Source of the DNA: Pseudobdellovibrionaceae bacterium
GTDB taxonomy: Bacteria > Bdellovibrionota > Bdellovibrionia > Bdellovibrionales > Bdellovibrionaceae
DNA: 64,000 bases
Assembly: GCA_019637955.1 (NCBI GenBank)
Contig: JAHBUS010000005.1
Location: 124,001-188,000 of the forward strand
Reading direction: 5' to 3'
Below are positions 8,315 to 15,533 of the stretch, in pieces. The notes beneath the pieces are model-generated. The model was given only the letters and a program-made list of their open reading frames with translations, had not been told where the DNA came from and searched no databases. Position 1 is the stretch's first letter, and the number at the start of each line of letters is the position of its first letter. A program made the position numbers and the translations under genes.

Positions 8315-8976
8315 GCTTCTGACACCTGAGCGCCTTTCGGCGGACTGTATTTAAACTTTTGCGGCTGAGGATCTTTGAGCAGGCGCTGCTTCAAAATGTC
8401 GTAACGGACGCGGTTTCCGATGTCGTCGACATACTCGATCGACTTCAACTCGCGGCCCTGAACCTGCACGGTGACTTTTTTGAGTTCGGTTTGCTTTTCT
8501 TTCGGAGTGCCTTCGTAAGTCACGAGGCCTTTGTCTTCCGACGTTTTTTCGAGATTGAAATTCTCGAGAAGTTTTCCGTTGGAAATCAGCTCGGAGAGAA
8601 TCAACTGTTTCTTTTGACTGCCGGTGATTTTGGATTTCAAAACTTGAACCGGCCCCGGAAAATCAGGATCGGGATACTGGGCGACCCAAATAAATCGGCC
8701 ATCGTAAACGATAATTTCTTTTTGCGGCCCCGAAACTTCGAGGCGGAACAAAGGACCCGACAACGCCGCGGTCGCCGACACTTTCTTCTCTCCCGAAAAA
8801 TCGCTAAAAGTGGTTTTCTCAATTTTGAAATCCACCATGCTCACGGCGCGGATCGCGCTCAAAGTGTCTTTGAGCGGCTTCAGCGCATCGCTTGATTTCG
8901 TCGCGAAGCTCATCGAACTTGCGAGCAGAATCGCCGCGAAAATCCAGTATTTTGAGAGAGCGAATTGTGGGGTCAT
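8311..8976 (-). CDS. lolA: Outer-membrane lipoprotein carrier protein LolA
   Basis: This 221-residue protein has a signal peptide (IFAAILLASSMSFA) and the beta-rich LolA fold: repeated strands such as FRLEVSGPQKEIIVYDGRFIW and late residues LKSIEYVDDIGNRVRY. LolA shuttles lipoproteins through the periplasm from LolCDE to the outer membrane, which fits a window rich in predicted lipoproteins. I start it at the ATG at 8974-8976, with TTAGGA upstream, rather than at the TTG nine codons earlier. The gene lies between comF and rimO, and its stop overlaps the rimO start. Confidence 0.85.
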   Translation of the reverse strand: MTPQFALSKYWIFAAILLASSMSFATKSSDALKPLKDTLSAIRAVSMVDFKIEKTTFSDFSGEKKVSATAALSGPLFRLEVSGPQKEIIVYDGRFIWVAQYPDPDFPGPVQVLKSKITGSQKKQLILSELISNGKLLENFNLEKTSEDKGLVTYEGTPKEKQTELKKVTVQVQGRELKSIEYVDDIGNRVRYDILKQRLLKDPQPQKFKYSPPKGAQVSEA

Positions 8977-8999
8977 CAATGAACTAGTTCCTAACAGAA

Positions 9000-9668
9000 T
9001 CAAGGACTTGCCGCAAGATGTCTTCGATCAGCCAAACACCAAACTTCGGCACGCTTCAGACGCAAAGCCTGGCGGGCCGCGCGGGCCGTCGAACCCGTTG
9101 TCAGCACATCATCAATGAGGACGATCGTCTTCGCTTTCAGATCTGAAAGTGTAATATCTTCACGACAACGAAGCCGGCGGCGGCGGCGGCTCCATCGATT
9201 TAAGTTTTTTTGCTCCTGAGATTTAGGTCCGTTGTCGATCAGCAAGTAATCGCCGACCTCGGCACTCAGTTCTTCCGCAAGGCCTTGAGCGAAATGAAAG
9301 GCATGCAAACGGCCGGTGGGACTTGGCATCGGCACCAAAACGAGAGGCTTTGCTCGGGTTTGTTTTCGATAAGACGGCCAGATTCCCTCGCGCAGCCAGG
9401 CCCGCGCGATCCAACTCCATTCACGATCGCGATGTCCTTGCTTCAGGTGACGGACGAGACGCGAGATCTTCGCGCCGTCGCCGGGCATCCAGTTGAACAG
9501 TGAAACAGAAATATCGTCGTCACGACGCTCGGGCACGGCACTGCGGAAACGCCGAAGCAGTTGCTGCCAGCAGACCTGGCAGGTCGGCCCCTCACCGCGA
9601 AGATAAGTTCCGCACAGACAACAAGGCTCATTGTAAATAAAATCTCGGATGATCTGCAGTGACCGCAT
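9000..9668 (-). CDS. ComF family phosphoribosyltransferase-like protein
   Basis: This 222-residue protein has an N-terminal zinc-ribbon-like pair (CCLCG at 16-20 and CQVC at 30-33) and a C-terminal type I phosphoribosyltransferase domain with the PRPP-binding stretch IVLIDDVLTTGSTA. ComF/GntX proteins take part in DNA uptake or in use of DNA as a nutrient in some bacteria; the role here is not shown. The frame runs 58 codons further upstream, but the ATG at 9668 begins the usual ComF N-terminus and avoids overlap with the divergent hydrolase. It is the first gene of the comF-lolA-rimO operon. Confidence 0.85.
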   Translation of the reverse strand: MRSLQIIRDFIYNEPCCLCGTYLRGEGPTCQVCWQQLLRRFRSAVPERRDDDISVSLFNWMPGDGAKISRLVRHLKQGHRDREWSWIARAWLREGIWPSYRKQTRAKPLVLVPMPSPTGRLHAFHFAQGLAEELSAEVGDYLLIDNGPKSQEQKNLNRWSRRRRRLRCREDITLSDLKAKTIVLIDDVLTTGSTARAARQALRLKRAEVWCLADRRHLAASP

Positions 9669-9715
9669 GAAAAACTGGCTTGCAAGATCAACCCCTGGTC
9701 TGCTCGACTGTCTCA

Positions 9716-10672
9716 ATGCCTGGCAAGTCTCGTTTCGTCCGATGGATAGCAATCTCTTTGTTTCTTTTGATGGCTCTTGCTTGGTTGTGTTTCGAACGTC
9801 CCTGGTACCGGCCGCAAGTGCCGTCCGTCGTGCTGTCTGCAAACTGGGCTCAAGAGCTTCGGGACTCGGAGGCGCTTCTCGCCACCCGTCCTGGGCAGGC
9901 CAAAGAGGTCAGCTGGGCCGCTGGCGAAGGCCATCCCACTCCTTGGGCCTTTGCTTACCTTCATGGCTTCTCGGCCTCGCGCCGTGAAATCTCGCCGACA
10001 CTCGAACAGGTTTCGCTCGCTCTGGGCGCGAACGTCTTCTGGTCGCGTCTGACCGCCCACGGCTTCGACGGCGAAGCTTTTCGGAAACTCTCCCCCGACG
10101 ATCTGTTTCGTGATTCGGAGGAGGCCTACCAGATCTTGCAAAAGATCGGTCAGAAAAAAGTTTTAGTCGGAACGTCGACCGGCGCGACTCTCGCCGTGGC
10201 GCAGGCCTTGTGGCATCCCGACCTCACGGCCATGATTCTGATCTCGCCCAATTTCGGCGCGGCCAACAAAGCGGCATGGCTCGCGGGCGGTCCGTTTGGA
10301 ACTTACTTGGGACACGCCATTCTCGGAGATTATTATGAGTGGAAGCCCCGCTCGGAACTGCACGGCCAATTCTGGAACACCAAGTACCGGGTCGAAGGCT
10401 TGACGGCACTGCTCGACATGGTCAACGCCGTTCGTCGCATGCCCGTTCGAAATCTCAAGGTCCCTTGCTTGGTCCTTTTGACCGAGAGCGATCTCGTCGT
10501 CGACACCCAAAAAACCCTGCAGTTTTTAGCCAAGGCTCCTGCGGGGACCTGTCAAATCAGGTGGATCAAGGCCGAAGACCACGTGCTTGCTGGCGATATT
10601 CTTTCGCCTTCGTCGACGGCCGCGGTGGTCGAAGAGATCCTCGGATTCTTAAGAGAACTGCCGGCTTCCTAA
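9716..10672 (+). CDS. Membrane-anchored alpha/beta hydrolase
   Basis: From the ATG at 9716 the protein has 318 residues. An N-terminal basic stretch and a hydrophobic helix (WIAISLFLLMALAWLCF) are followed by an alpha/beta-hydrolase fold with YLHGFSASR (oxyanion-region HG), the nucleophile elbow GTSTGA, an acid in LLTESDLVVD and a late His in EDHVLAG. It is a serine hydrolase or lipase-like enzyme, probably facing the periplasm; the substrate is unknown. An in-frame TTG at 9680 is a possible earlier start. The stop overlaps the rlmH stop by four bases on the other strand. Confidence 0.75.
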   Translation: MPGKSRFVRWIAISLFLLMALAWLCFERPWYRPQVPSVVLSANWAQELRDSEALLATRPGQAKEVSWAAGEGHPTPWAFAYLHGFSASRREISPTLEQVSLALGANVFWSRLTAHGFDGEAFRKLSPDDLFRDSEEAYQILQKIGQKKVLVGTSTGATLAVAQALWHPDLTAMILISPNFGAANKAAWLAGGPFGTYLGHAILGDYYEWKPRSELHGQFWNTKYRVEGLTALLDMVNAVRRMPVRNLKVPCLVLLTESDLVVDTQKTLQFLAKAPAGTCQIRWIKAEDHVLAGDILSPSSTAAVVEEILGFLRELPAS

Positions 10673-11139
10673 GCGTTATGATACGGGAGATTTTTAATGA
10701 TCGTGAATGAGCGGTAGATCTGCTCGAGGGCCACGACTTGCGCGACCAGATGATTCATCACGAAGGGCGCGAGCGCAAACTGCACCCGGGCGCGTTTCTT
10801 GACGTCCTCACCGACACCAAAGGCTCCGCCAATTAAAAAGACGATGCGTTTTTTTCCCGAATCGTGAAGGCGGCGGATTTCAATCGCGAATTTTTCGGAC
10901 GTCAGCGCCTTGCCGCGCTCATCGAAAAGGACCAGTTCATCTTCGGGCTTCAGGTATTGCAAAATCGCTTCGGTTTCGTCTTGGACCTTGGCGGCCGCGT
11001 CGGAGCGCGACGCCTTCTTTGGTTTGAGCGCGACGATTTCGAAATCGACGAAGTGCGAAAGCTTTTTAACGTAAAGATCGACGGCCCCGTCGCACCAGTC
11101 CTCGCGGGCGCTGGAAAGGTGCAAAAAGACGAACTTCAC
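10669..11139 (-). CDS. rlmH: 23S rRNA (pseudouridine1915-N3)-methyltransferase RlmH
   Basis: This 156-residue SPOUT methyltransferase has family-typical length and motifs: an LFDERG segment, the SAM-binding loop FLIGGAFG, and the C-terminal knot region ending in EQIYRSFTIIKNLPYH. RlmH methylates pseudouridine 1915 in helix 69 of 23S rRNA on assembled 70S ribosomes. The GTG start overlaps the nadD-rsfS stop (GTGA), and the usual rsfS-rlmH gene order is kept. It closes the rplU-rpmA-obgE operon group. Confidence 0.93.
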   Translation of the reverse strand: MKFVFLHLSSAREDWCDGAVDLYVKKLSHFVDFEIVALKPKKASRSDAAAKVQDETEAILQYLKPEDELVLFDERGKALTSEKFAIEIRRLHDSGKKRIVFLIGGAFGVGEDVKKRARVQFALAPFVMNHLVAQVVALEQIYRSFTIIKNLPYHNA

Positions 11140-12164
11140 GTGCGGGCTTTCTCCAAATCGGGATCTTTGAGTCCCAGATCTTGGCCGGCATTCCAGAGTT
11201 TTTCGAGCGAGTACTCTTGGCGGACAAAGTCGTAGAACAGGTGCACGATCAGCGAGCCGTAATCGAGCAGCACCCAGCGTCCTTCATCCATTCCTTCAAT
11301 GCTCTGGGGATACAGGTTGTACTCTTCTTTCACCGCCTGAATCAGATTTTCACCGAGCGAAGCCGCGTGACGCGTGCTGGTCCCGGAGGCGATCAGCGCG
11401 AACTCGGTCGGAGCCGACATCGAGCGAAGGTCGAAAGCGCGGACCTGAATGCCTTTTTTACTGAAAAGAATGCCGCCGCAAAATTCGGTGAATTTTTTGT
11501 AGTCAGGAATGCGATCGCCGATGGGTGCATAGATCTTTTGGGCTTTGATGTAGTTCTCAACCGAAAGCGGCAAGTACTTGTCGACGTTTTTCGAAATTCG
11601 GATCCATTTACGGAGTTCGCTCGCCGAAATTTCGACGTCTTTGAGACGGACGAACTGGATCGAACGGCCCGTCTTGAGTTCAACGAAATTGAAATCGAAC
11701 TCCTCAACCAAAGGCTGCAAGAATGAAGGCAGTTCCTCCAAAGACGTGGGGAGCTCCCAGCCGGGACGAGAGGTCACGACCAAGTTCGCTTCGCCAAGAA
11801 TCTTTTGGTAGTCCTTCCACTGCGCGAGTTCTTCAAGGTTGTCGGCCCCGATCACCAAGAAAAGATCTTTGGCTTCGACAGATTTGCGCAGATTCATCAC
11901 GGTGTCGATGGTGTAGCTCGCGCCGCCGCGTTTGATTTCTTGATCGTCAACGTTGTACATGTCGCCGATGTCCGAAAACGCGAGGCGGGTCATTTCGAGA
12001 CGCTGCTCCGGCGAGGGCCCTTCGATTTTCATCTTCAAGGGATTCTGCGCGGCCGGAACGACGTGGACTTTTTGTAAACCCGTTTTCTTCGCCACATCTT
12101 GAATGGCGTTCAGGTGACCGATATGGGGAGGATTGAAGCTTCCACCAAAAATTCCGACTCTCAT
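11136..12164 (-). CDS. nadD-rsfS: NadD-RsfS fusion: nicotinate-nucleotide adenylyltransferase / ribosomal silencing factor
   Basis: One 342-residue frame joins two proteins usually encoded by neighbouring genes. Residues 1-210 are NadD, with nucleotidyltransferase motif GSFNPPHIGH (8-17) and EISASELRKWI (178-188); it adenylates nicotinate mononucleotide in NAD synthesis. Residues about 215-335 are RsfS (Iojap), with SGTSTRHA and the signature WVLLDYGSLIVHLF...YSLEKLW; RsfS binds uL14 and blocks subunit joining when nutrients are short. There is no stop or start signal between the parts. The start overlaps the obgE stop and the stop overlaps rlmH, so the order obg-nadD-rsfS-rlmH is the common one apart from the fusion. 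Confidence 0.93.
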   Translation of the reverse strand: MRVGIFGGSFNPPHIGHLNAIQDVAKKTGLQKVHVVPAAQNPLKMKIEGPSPEQRLEMTRLAFSDIGDMYNVDDQEIKRGGASYTIDTVMNLRKSVEAKDLFLVIGADNLEELAQWKDYQKILGEANLVVTSRPGWELPTSLEELPSFLQPLVEEFDFNFVELKTGRSIQFVRLKDVEISASELRKWIRISKNVDKYLPLSVENYIKAQKIYAPIGDRIPDYKKFTEFCGGILFSKKGIQVRAFDLRSMSAPTEFALIASGTSTRHAASLGENLIQAVKEEYNLYPQSIEGMDEGRWVLLDYGSLIVHLFYDFVRQEYSLEKLWNAGQDLGLKDPDLEKART

Positions 12165-13198
12165 GTTTGGAGCTCCTCTTCTGTGAACAGAAATTTGCTG
12201 ATCTCAAAGATCAGGCTTTCGACGTTCTTACCGGTGACCGCCGAAATGGCGAACGGCTTACGTCCCAAGAGTTTTTCGAGTTTAATCATAATGCGATCAA
12301 GGTCATCTTTGGGGATGGTCTCGATCTTATTCAGAACCACGATTTGCGGGCGCTCAAGCAAGGGAAAGAAGCCTTCTTTGCCTTGGTTGTTCTGATCGTA
12401 CATCTCAAGTTCGTACTGGATGTCTTTGTAAGCCTGGATCGGATCGACCATCGTCATGCTCGAGACGTCGATCAGGTGCAGGAAAAGACGGGTGCGTTCG
12501 ACGTGGCGAAGAAACTGCGTGCCCAGACCCGCACCCGCGTGCGCGCCCTTAATCAACCCGGGAATGTCGGCAACAACGAACGACTTGAACTCCGCCGCCT
12601 TCACAACACCAAGATTGGGAGTGAGCGTGGTAAAGGGATAATCCGCAATCTTCGGGCGCGCGGCCGAGATGCGCGAGATGAGCGTGGATTTTCCGGCATT
12701 GGGAAACCCGATGATCCCGACGTCGGCGATCAGTTTGAGCTCAAGCTTGACGTCCATCTCGGAGCCCGGCTCGCCCGGCTGCGAATGCTCCGGGGCTTGA
12801 TTCACGCTGGTTTTAAAGAAGTGATTCCCCTTGCCGCCGCGGCCGCCTTTTAGCAGCGTGTACTCGGTGATACCGGTCATATCGACCAGGATTTCACCTT
12901 CGAGATTCCGCACAATGGTTCCCGGAGGGACCAAGAGGTGCAAATCCTGCCCGGCGGCTCCAAAACAGTTCGAGCTTTCGCCGGGCGCGCCGTTTTGGGC
13001 ACCGTACTTTTTACCGGGACGGTAGTCGACAAGCGAATTGAGATTGTGGGCGACCTTCAAAATCAGATCGCCACCGCGACCGCCGTCGCCGCCATCCGGG
13101 CCTCCACGAGGAGTCATGGCCTCGCGACGGAAACTGGTTTTCCCAGGTCCACCGTGGCCGGATGCAATTGTAATGTGAATTTCATCGATAAAACGCAT
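12161..13198 (-). CDS. obgE: GTPase ObgE/CgtA
   Basis: This 345-residue protein has the Gly-rich Obg domain (1-158, with GGPDGGDGGRGG at 32-43) followed by the G domain: G1 GFPNAGKST at 164-172, G2 region YPFTTLTP, G3 DIPG at 211-214 and G4 NKIE. ObgE helps assemble the 50S subunit and links it to the stringent response. There is no long C-terminal extension. It lies downstream of rplU-rpmA as in most bacteria, but a hairpin terminator sits just upstream of its start. Its stop overlaps nadD-rsfS by four bases. Confidence 0.96.
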   Translation of the reverse strand: MRFIDEIHITIASGHGGPGKTSFRREAMTPRGGPDGGDGGRGGDLILKVAHNLNSLVDYRPGKKYGAQNGAPGESSNCFGAAGQDLHLLVPPGTIVRNLEGEILVDMTGITEYTLLKGGRGGKGNHFFKTSVNQAPEHSQPGEPGSEMDVKLELKLIADVGIIGFPNAGKSTLISRISAARPKIADYPFTTLTPNLGVVKAAEFKSFVVADIPGLIKGAHAGAGLGTQFLRHVERTRLFLHLIDVSSMTMVDPIQAYKDIQYELEMYDQNNQGKEGFFPLLERPQIVVLNKIETIPKDDLDRIMIKLEKLLGRKPFAISAVTGKNVESLIFEISKFLFTEEELQT

Positions 13199-13216
13199 GT
13201 AGGAGCCTCAAACACA

Positions 13217-13240
13217 AAAAGGAGCCAAGTGGCTCCTTTT
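13217..13240 (-). terminator. Intrinsic terminator/attenuator between rpmA and obgE
   Basis: A perfect 10-bp stem (AAAAGGAGCC / GGCTCCTTTT) encloses a 4-base loop and on the minus strand is followed by a run of T. It lies about 20 bases upstream of the obgE start. It probably ends most rplU-rpmA transcripts and lets only part through to obgE. Confidence 0.75.
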
Positions 13241-13279
13241 CGATAACGAATCGCTGTTGCTGTCAATCTCCGCACGGGA

Positions 13280-13310
13280 GCTCAGTCAGATCTTGAAGAT
13301 CTTACTGAGC
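13280..13310. other. Stem-loop spanning the rpmA stop codon
   Basis: GCTCAGT and ACTGAGC flank a second inner repeat (AGATCTT / AAGATCT) with one mismatch between them, forming a long, nearly perfect hairpin that includes the rpmA TAA. No T-run follows, so it is not a classic terminator. It could protect the 3' end of the rplU-rpmA mRNA. Confidence 0.5.
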
Positions 13311-13565
13311 CGTAGCGGGGAGGACGCTCACTTTGAAGCGCTCTTTCGTCGCGCGTTCGAACTTCACGACACCTTCGATCAAAGAATAGATCGTGTAATC
13401 GCGGCCCAAACCGACGTTACGGCCCACTTGAAATTTGGTTCCACGTTGACGGATCAGGATGGTTCCAGCGAGGACTTTTTGTCCGCCGAAGCGCTTAACG
13501 CCCAAGCGTTTACTCTGTGAATCCCGTCCGTTCTTTGTACTACCACCGGCCTTCTTACTTGCCAT
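13302..13565 (-). CDS. rpmA: 50S ribosomal protein L27 (bL27)
   Basis: This 87-residue protein starts with [16 protein letters not shown] and continues with [11 protein letters not shown], the typical bL27 N-terminus that reaches toward the peptidyl-transferase centre. The following [12 protein letters not shown] and [15 protein letters not shown] are also family-typical. The N-terminus has no cleavable extension of the Firmicutes type. It follows rplU in the usual order. An AGAGGTGA ribosome-binding site precedes the ATG, and the stop codon lies inside a long stem-loop. Confidence 0.97.
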   Translation of the reverse strand: MASKKAGGSTKNGRDSQSKRLGVKRFGGQKVLAGTILIRQRGTKFQVGRNVGLGRDYTIYSLIEGVVKFERATKERFKVSVLPATAQ

Positions 13566-13630
13566 AGGTCACCTCTGCTTGCTGTTGGTGCCGGTTCTCA
13601 GAAAGACCAGCACCCTTGATTAGTTAGTAA

Positions 13631-14200
13631 TTATGCTTTCTTCGACGTCTTTTTAGCAGCTTTTTTCTTCGCGCCCGCTTTGGAAGCCGGTTTTTTACCT
13701 GCTTTTTTGGGGGCGGCTTTTTTTGCTACTTTTTTCTTCGTCACTTTACGAGCCGCTTTTTCAACGGGACCTTCCGAAGTGCGGTTTTGTTTGGCCGCGT
13801 TTTTAGCTTCGGTGCGAGCCGCGATGCGGTCTTTGCGAGCCTGATCAACGTCGATCACGTTCGCCGTACCTTCAGCCTTCGAAGATTTACCGTCGAGAGC
13901 GATCGCTTTCACGAACAGCTCCGTGAAGGGCTGGCGGTGAGTTTTGAAACGGCGATAGCCTTGACGGCGTTTCTTTTTGAAGATGATGACTTTGCGGTCA
14001 CGTGTTTGTTTGGTCACGACCACTGTTACCAGCGCGTTTTTAACCAAGGGTTGACCGAAAACAGGCGAATCACCGCCCACCATGAGCACGTCAGTGAGGT
14101 TGAACTCAGTGCCCAAGGGGTTTTCGATTTTCTCAACGCGGATCACGTCACCCGCTTGAACTTTATACTGTTTTCCGCCTGTGCGAATAATGGCGTACAT
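13631..14200 (-). CDS. rplU: 50S ribosomal protein L21 (bL21) with a long Lys/Ala-rich tail
   Basis: Residues 1-100 are a complete bL21 (MYAIIRTGGKQYKV at the start, KKKRRQGYRRFKTHRQ near 76-90). The protein then continues to 189 residues, whereas bL21 normally has about 100-105. The extra 85 residues include a charged linker and, from about 148, a run of KKVAKKAAPKKAGKK-type repeats resembling histone H1 or basic nucleoid-protein tails. The tail could bind rRNA, or DNA in addition. The start is the ATG at 14200, preceded by GGAGG, not a Met 11 codons upstream. It is the first gene of the rplU-rpmA-obgE group. Confidence 0.93.
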   Translation of the reverse strand: MYAIIRTGGKQYKVQAGDVIRVEKIENPLGTEFNLTDVLMVGGDSPVFGQPLVKNALVTVVVTKQTRDRKVIIFKKKRRQGYRRFKTHRQPFTELFVKAIALDGKSSKAEGTANVIDVDQARKDRIAARTEAKNAAKQNRTSEGPVEKAARKVTKKKVAKKAAPKKAGKKPASKAGAKKKAAKKTSKKA

Positions 14201-14445
14201 GTCGAACCTCCGACGATACCAAATAGCCCTCAAATATTGGGGGACAGAAGCTCCAGGTTAATGCCAGCCCGGACTAGGGATGTCAACAACGGGACCTGAA
14301 ATAATTGCGGTGAGAACAGGCAGGGTCAAGTGCCTTTTCGCGGGTCCTTGGCGGGAAAATCGCTCTGGGTCTGGACTTTTTGGATTTCCCCCTTTATACC
14401 GATACTTAACGCATCGCATTTGGACCTTTGGTTGGGGGTGAACCC
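14201..14445. other. Divergent intergenic region, no gene seen
   Basis: This stretch separates rplU (minus) from the small reading frame and corA (plus). It should hold the rplU promoter. I could not identify a convincing riboswitch or promoter in it; a CTGGAC (14371) and TATACC (14395) pair spaced by 18 bases is only a weak candidate for a corA promoter. Confidence 0.4.
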
Positions 14446-14523
14446 ATGAGCACTGTCGGAATCTGCCTGCTGATCAGCTTTCTTTGGATCGCCCACCAGT
14501 TCGCCCGTCCGGTCTCGAAGTAA
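14446..14523 (+). CDS. Possible 25-residue membrane micropeptide
   Basis: An ATG preceded by GGGGGTG starts a 25-residue frame with one hydrophobic segment (VGICLLISFLWIA) and a basic tail. It ends 53 bases before corA on the same strand. Small membrane proteins often accompany ion transporters, but nothing here proves that this frame is translated. It is offered as a possibility only. Confidence 0.25.
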   Translation: MSTVGICLLISFLWIAHQFARPVSK

Positions 14524-14576
14524 GCTCTCAACTCGATCCTAGCGCCCGCCGATAAGGCCCAAGGGGGAGGATCACC

Positions 14577-15533
14577 ATGCGCCGCTTGTTGCACCAATGC
14601 GATAAATTTCGCTGGATCGATCTGTCGCACCCCTCGCGCGAAGAACTCAATGAGATTCAGCAGGAATTCAATCTCCACCCCGCCTTTGTGCAAGACTGCG
14701 TGGATCCCATCCATCTGCCGAAATTTGAGCGGCTCGGGGCCACGATTTTTATGATCATCCGGCTCGCCGATGCCGAAGCCGAGCACGATGCCGACACCAT
14801 TCAGGATTTGACCCGAAAAGTGGCGATCTTCGTCGGTCCCGATTTCATCGTGACGGTTCACCGCGTGGACCCGGATCAGTTTCAAATTTTGACCGAGAAG
14901 TGTTTTTTAGACGCCGCCGACCGGCGCACCAATGGCTCCCCCAGCGTCGATAACAAACTCCATTTGGTGCTTGTGAACTTTTTAAATCGGGCGCTGCGGT
15001 CCTACAACATCCCTCTGGAAAAGGCCGAAGACGAGCTGGACAGCTTCGAGTCGGCGCTCTTTGGCCGCGAGGCCGACAACAACATGCTCCGCGGGATCCA
15101 CATCGTCCGCCGCCGGCTTTCGCTCACCAAGCGCATCTTGATCCATACGCAAGACGTGGTTCAACGCCTGAGTCCTCCGGGCGAGTCGCTCTCGCCTTTG
15201 TTTCAAGATTTGCGCGAAAACTTAAGCACGCTGGTGTTTCTCACCGACGAGCTGCTCGAGGATGCGACCAGCCTGTTGAACATTCAGATTTCGCTCAACA
15301 GCCAGAAGACCAACGATGTCATGCGCATCCTGACCGTGTTCTCGGTCTTTTTCATGCCCCTCAATTTCTTGGCGGGAATTTACGGGATGAATTTTGAACA
15401 TATGCCCGAACTGAAAAATGAACACGGCTACTATTACGTCTTGAGCTCAATGGCGCTCATCACGTTTGCCATCGGCGTTTGGTTCTACCGCAAAGGTTGG
15501 CTGCCCGGCTCTGGTGAGCTCGATCGCGACTGA
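14577..15533 (+). CDS. corA: CorA-family magnesium/divalent cation transporter
   Basis: This 318-residue protein has a long soluble N-terminal domain and, near the C-terminus, two membrane helices with YGMNF between them (after FFMPLNFLAGI). The GMN motif forms the selectivity filter of CorA channels, which work as pentamers in the inner membrane to take in Mg2+ (or Co2+/Ni2+). The end of the second helix leads into a short tail (GWLPGSGELDRD). A GGGGGAGGA ribosome-binding site precedes the ATG. Its stop abuts the stop of rng on the other strand with no gap. Confidence 0.9.
   Translation: MRRLLHQCDKFRWIDLSHPSREELNEIQQEFNLHPAFVQDCVDPIHLPKFERLGATIFMIIRLADAEAEHDADTIQDLTRKVAIFVGPDFIVTVHRVDPDQFQILTEKCFLDAADRRTNGSPSVDNKLHLVLVNFLNRALRSYNIPLEKAEDELDSFESALFGREADNNMLRGIHIVRRRLSLTKRILIHTQDVVQRLSPPGESLSPLFQDLRENLSTLVFLTDELLEDATSLLNIQISLNSQKTNDVMRILTVFSVFFMPLNFLAGIYGMNFEHMPELKNEHGYYYVLSSMALITFAIGVWFYRKGWLPGSGELDRD

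Noticed and set aside
14406-14885. A 159-codon minus-strand frame over the start of corA
   Set aside because: It overlaps the conserved corA N-terminus in antisense and lacks any motif.
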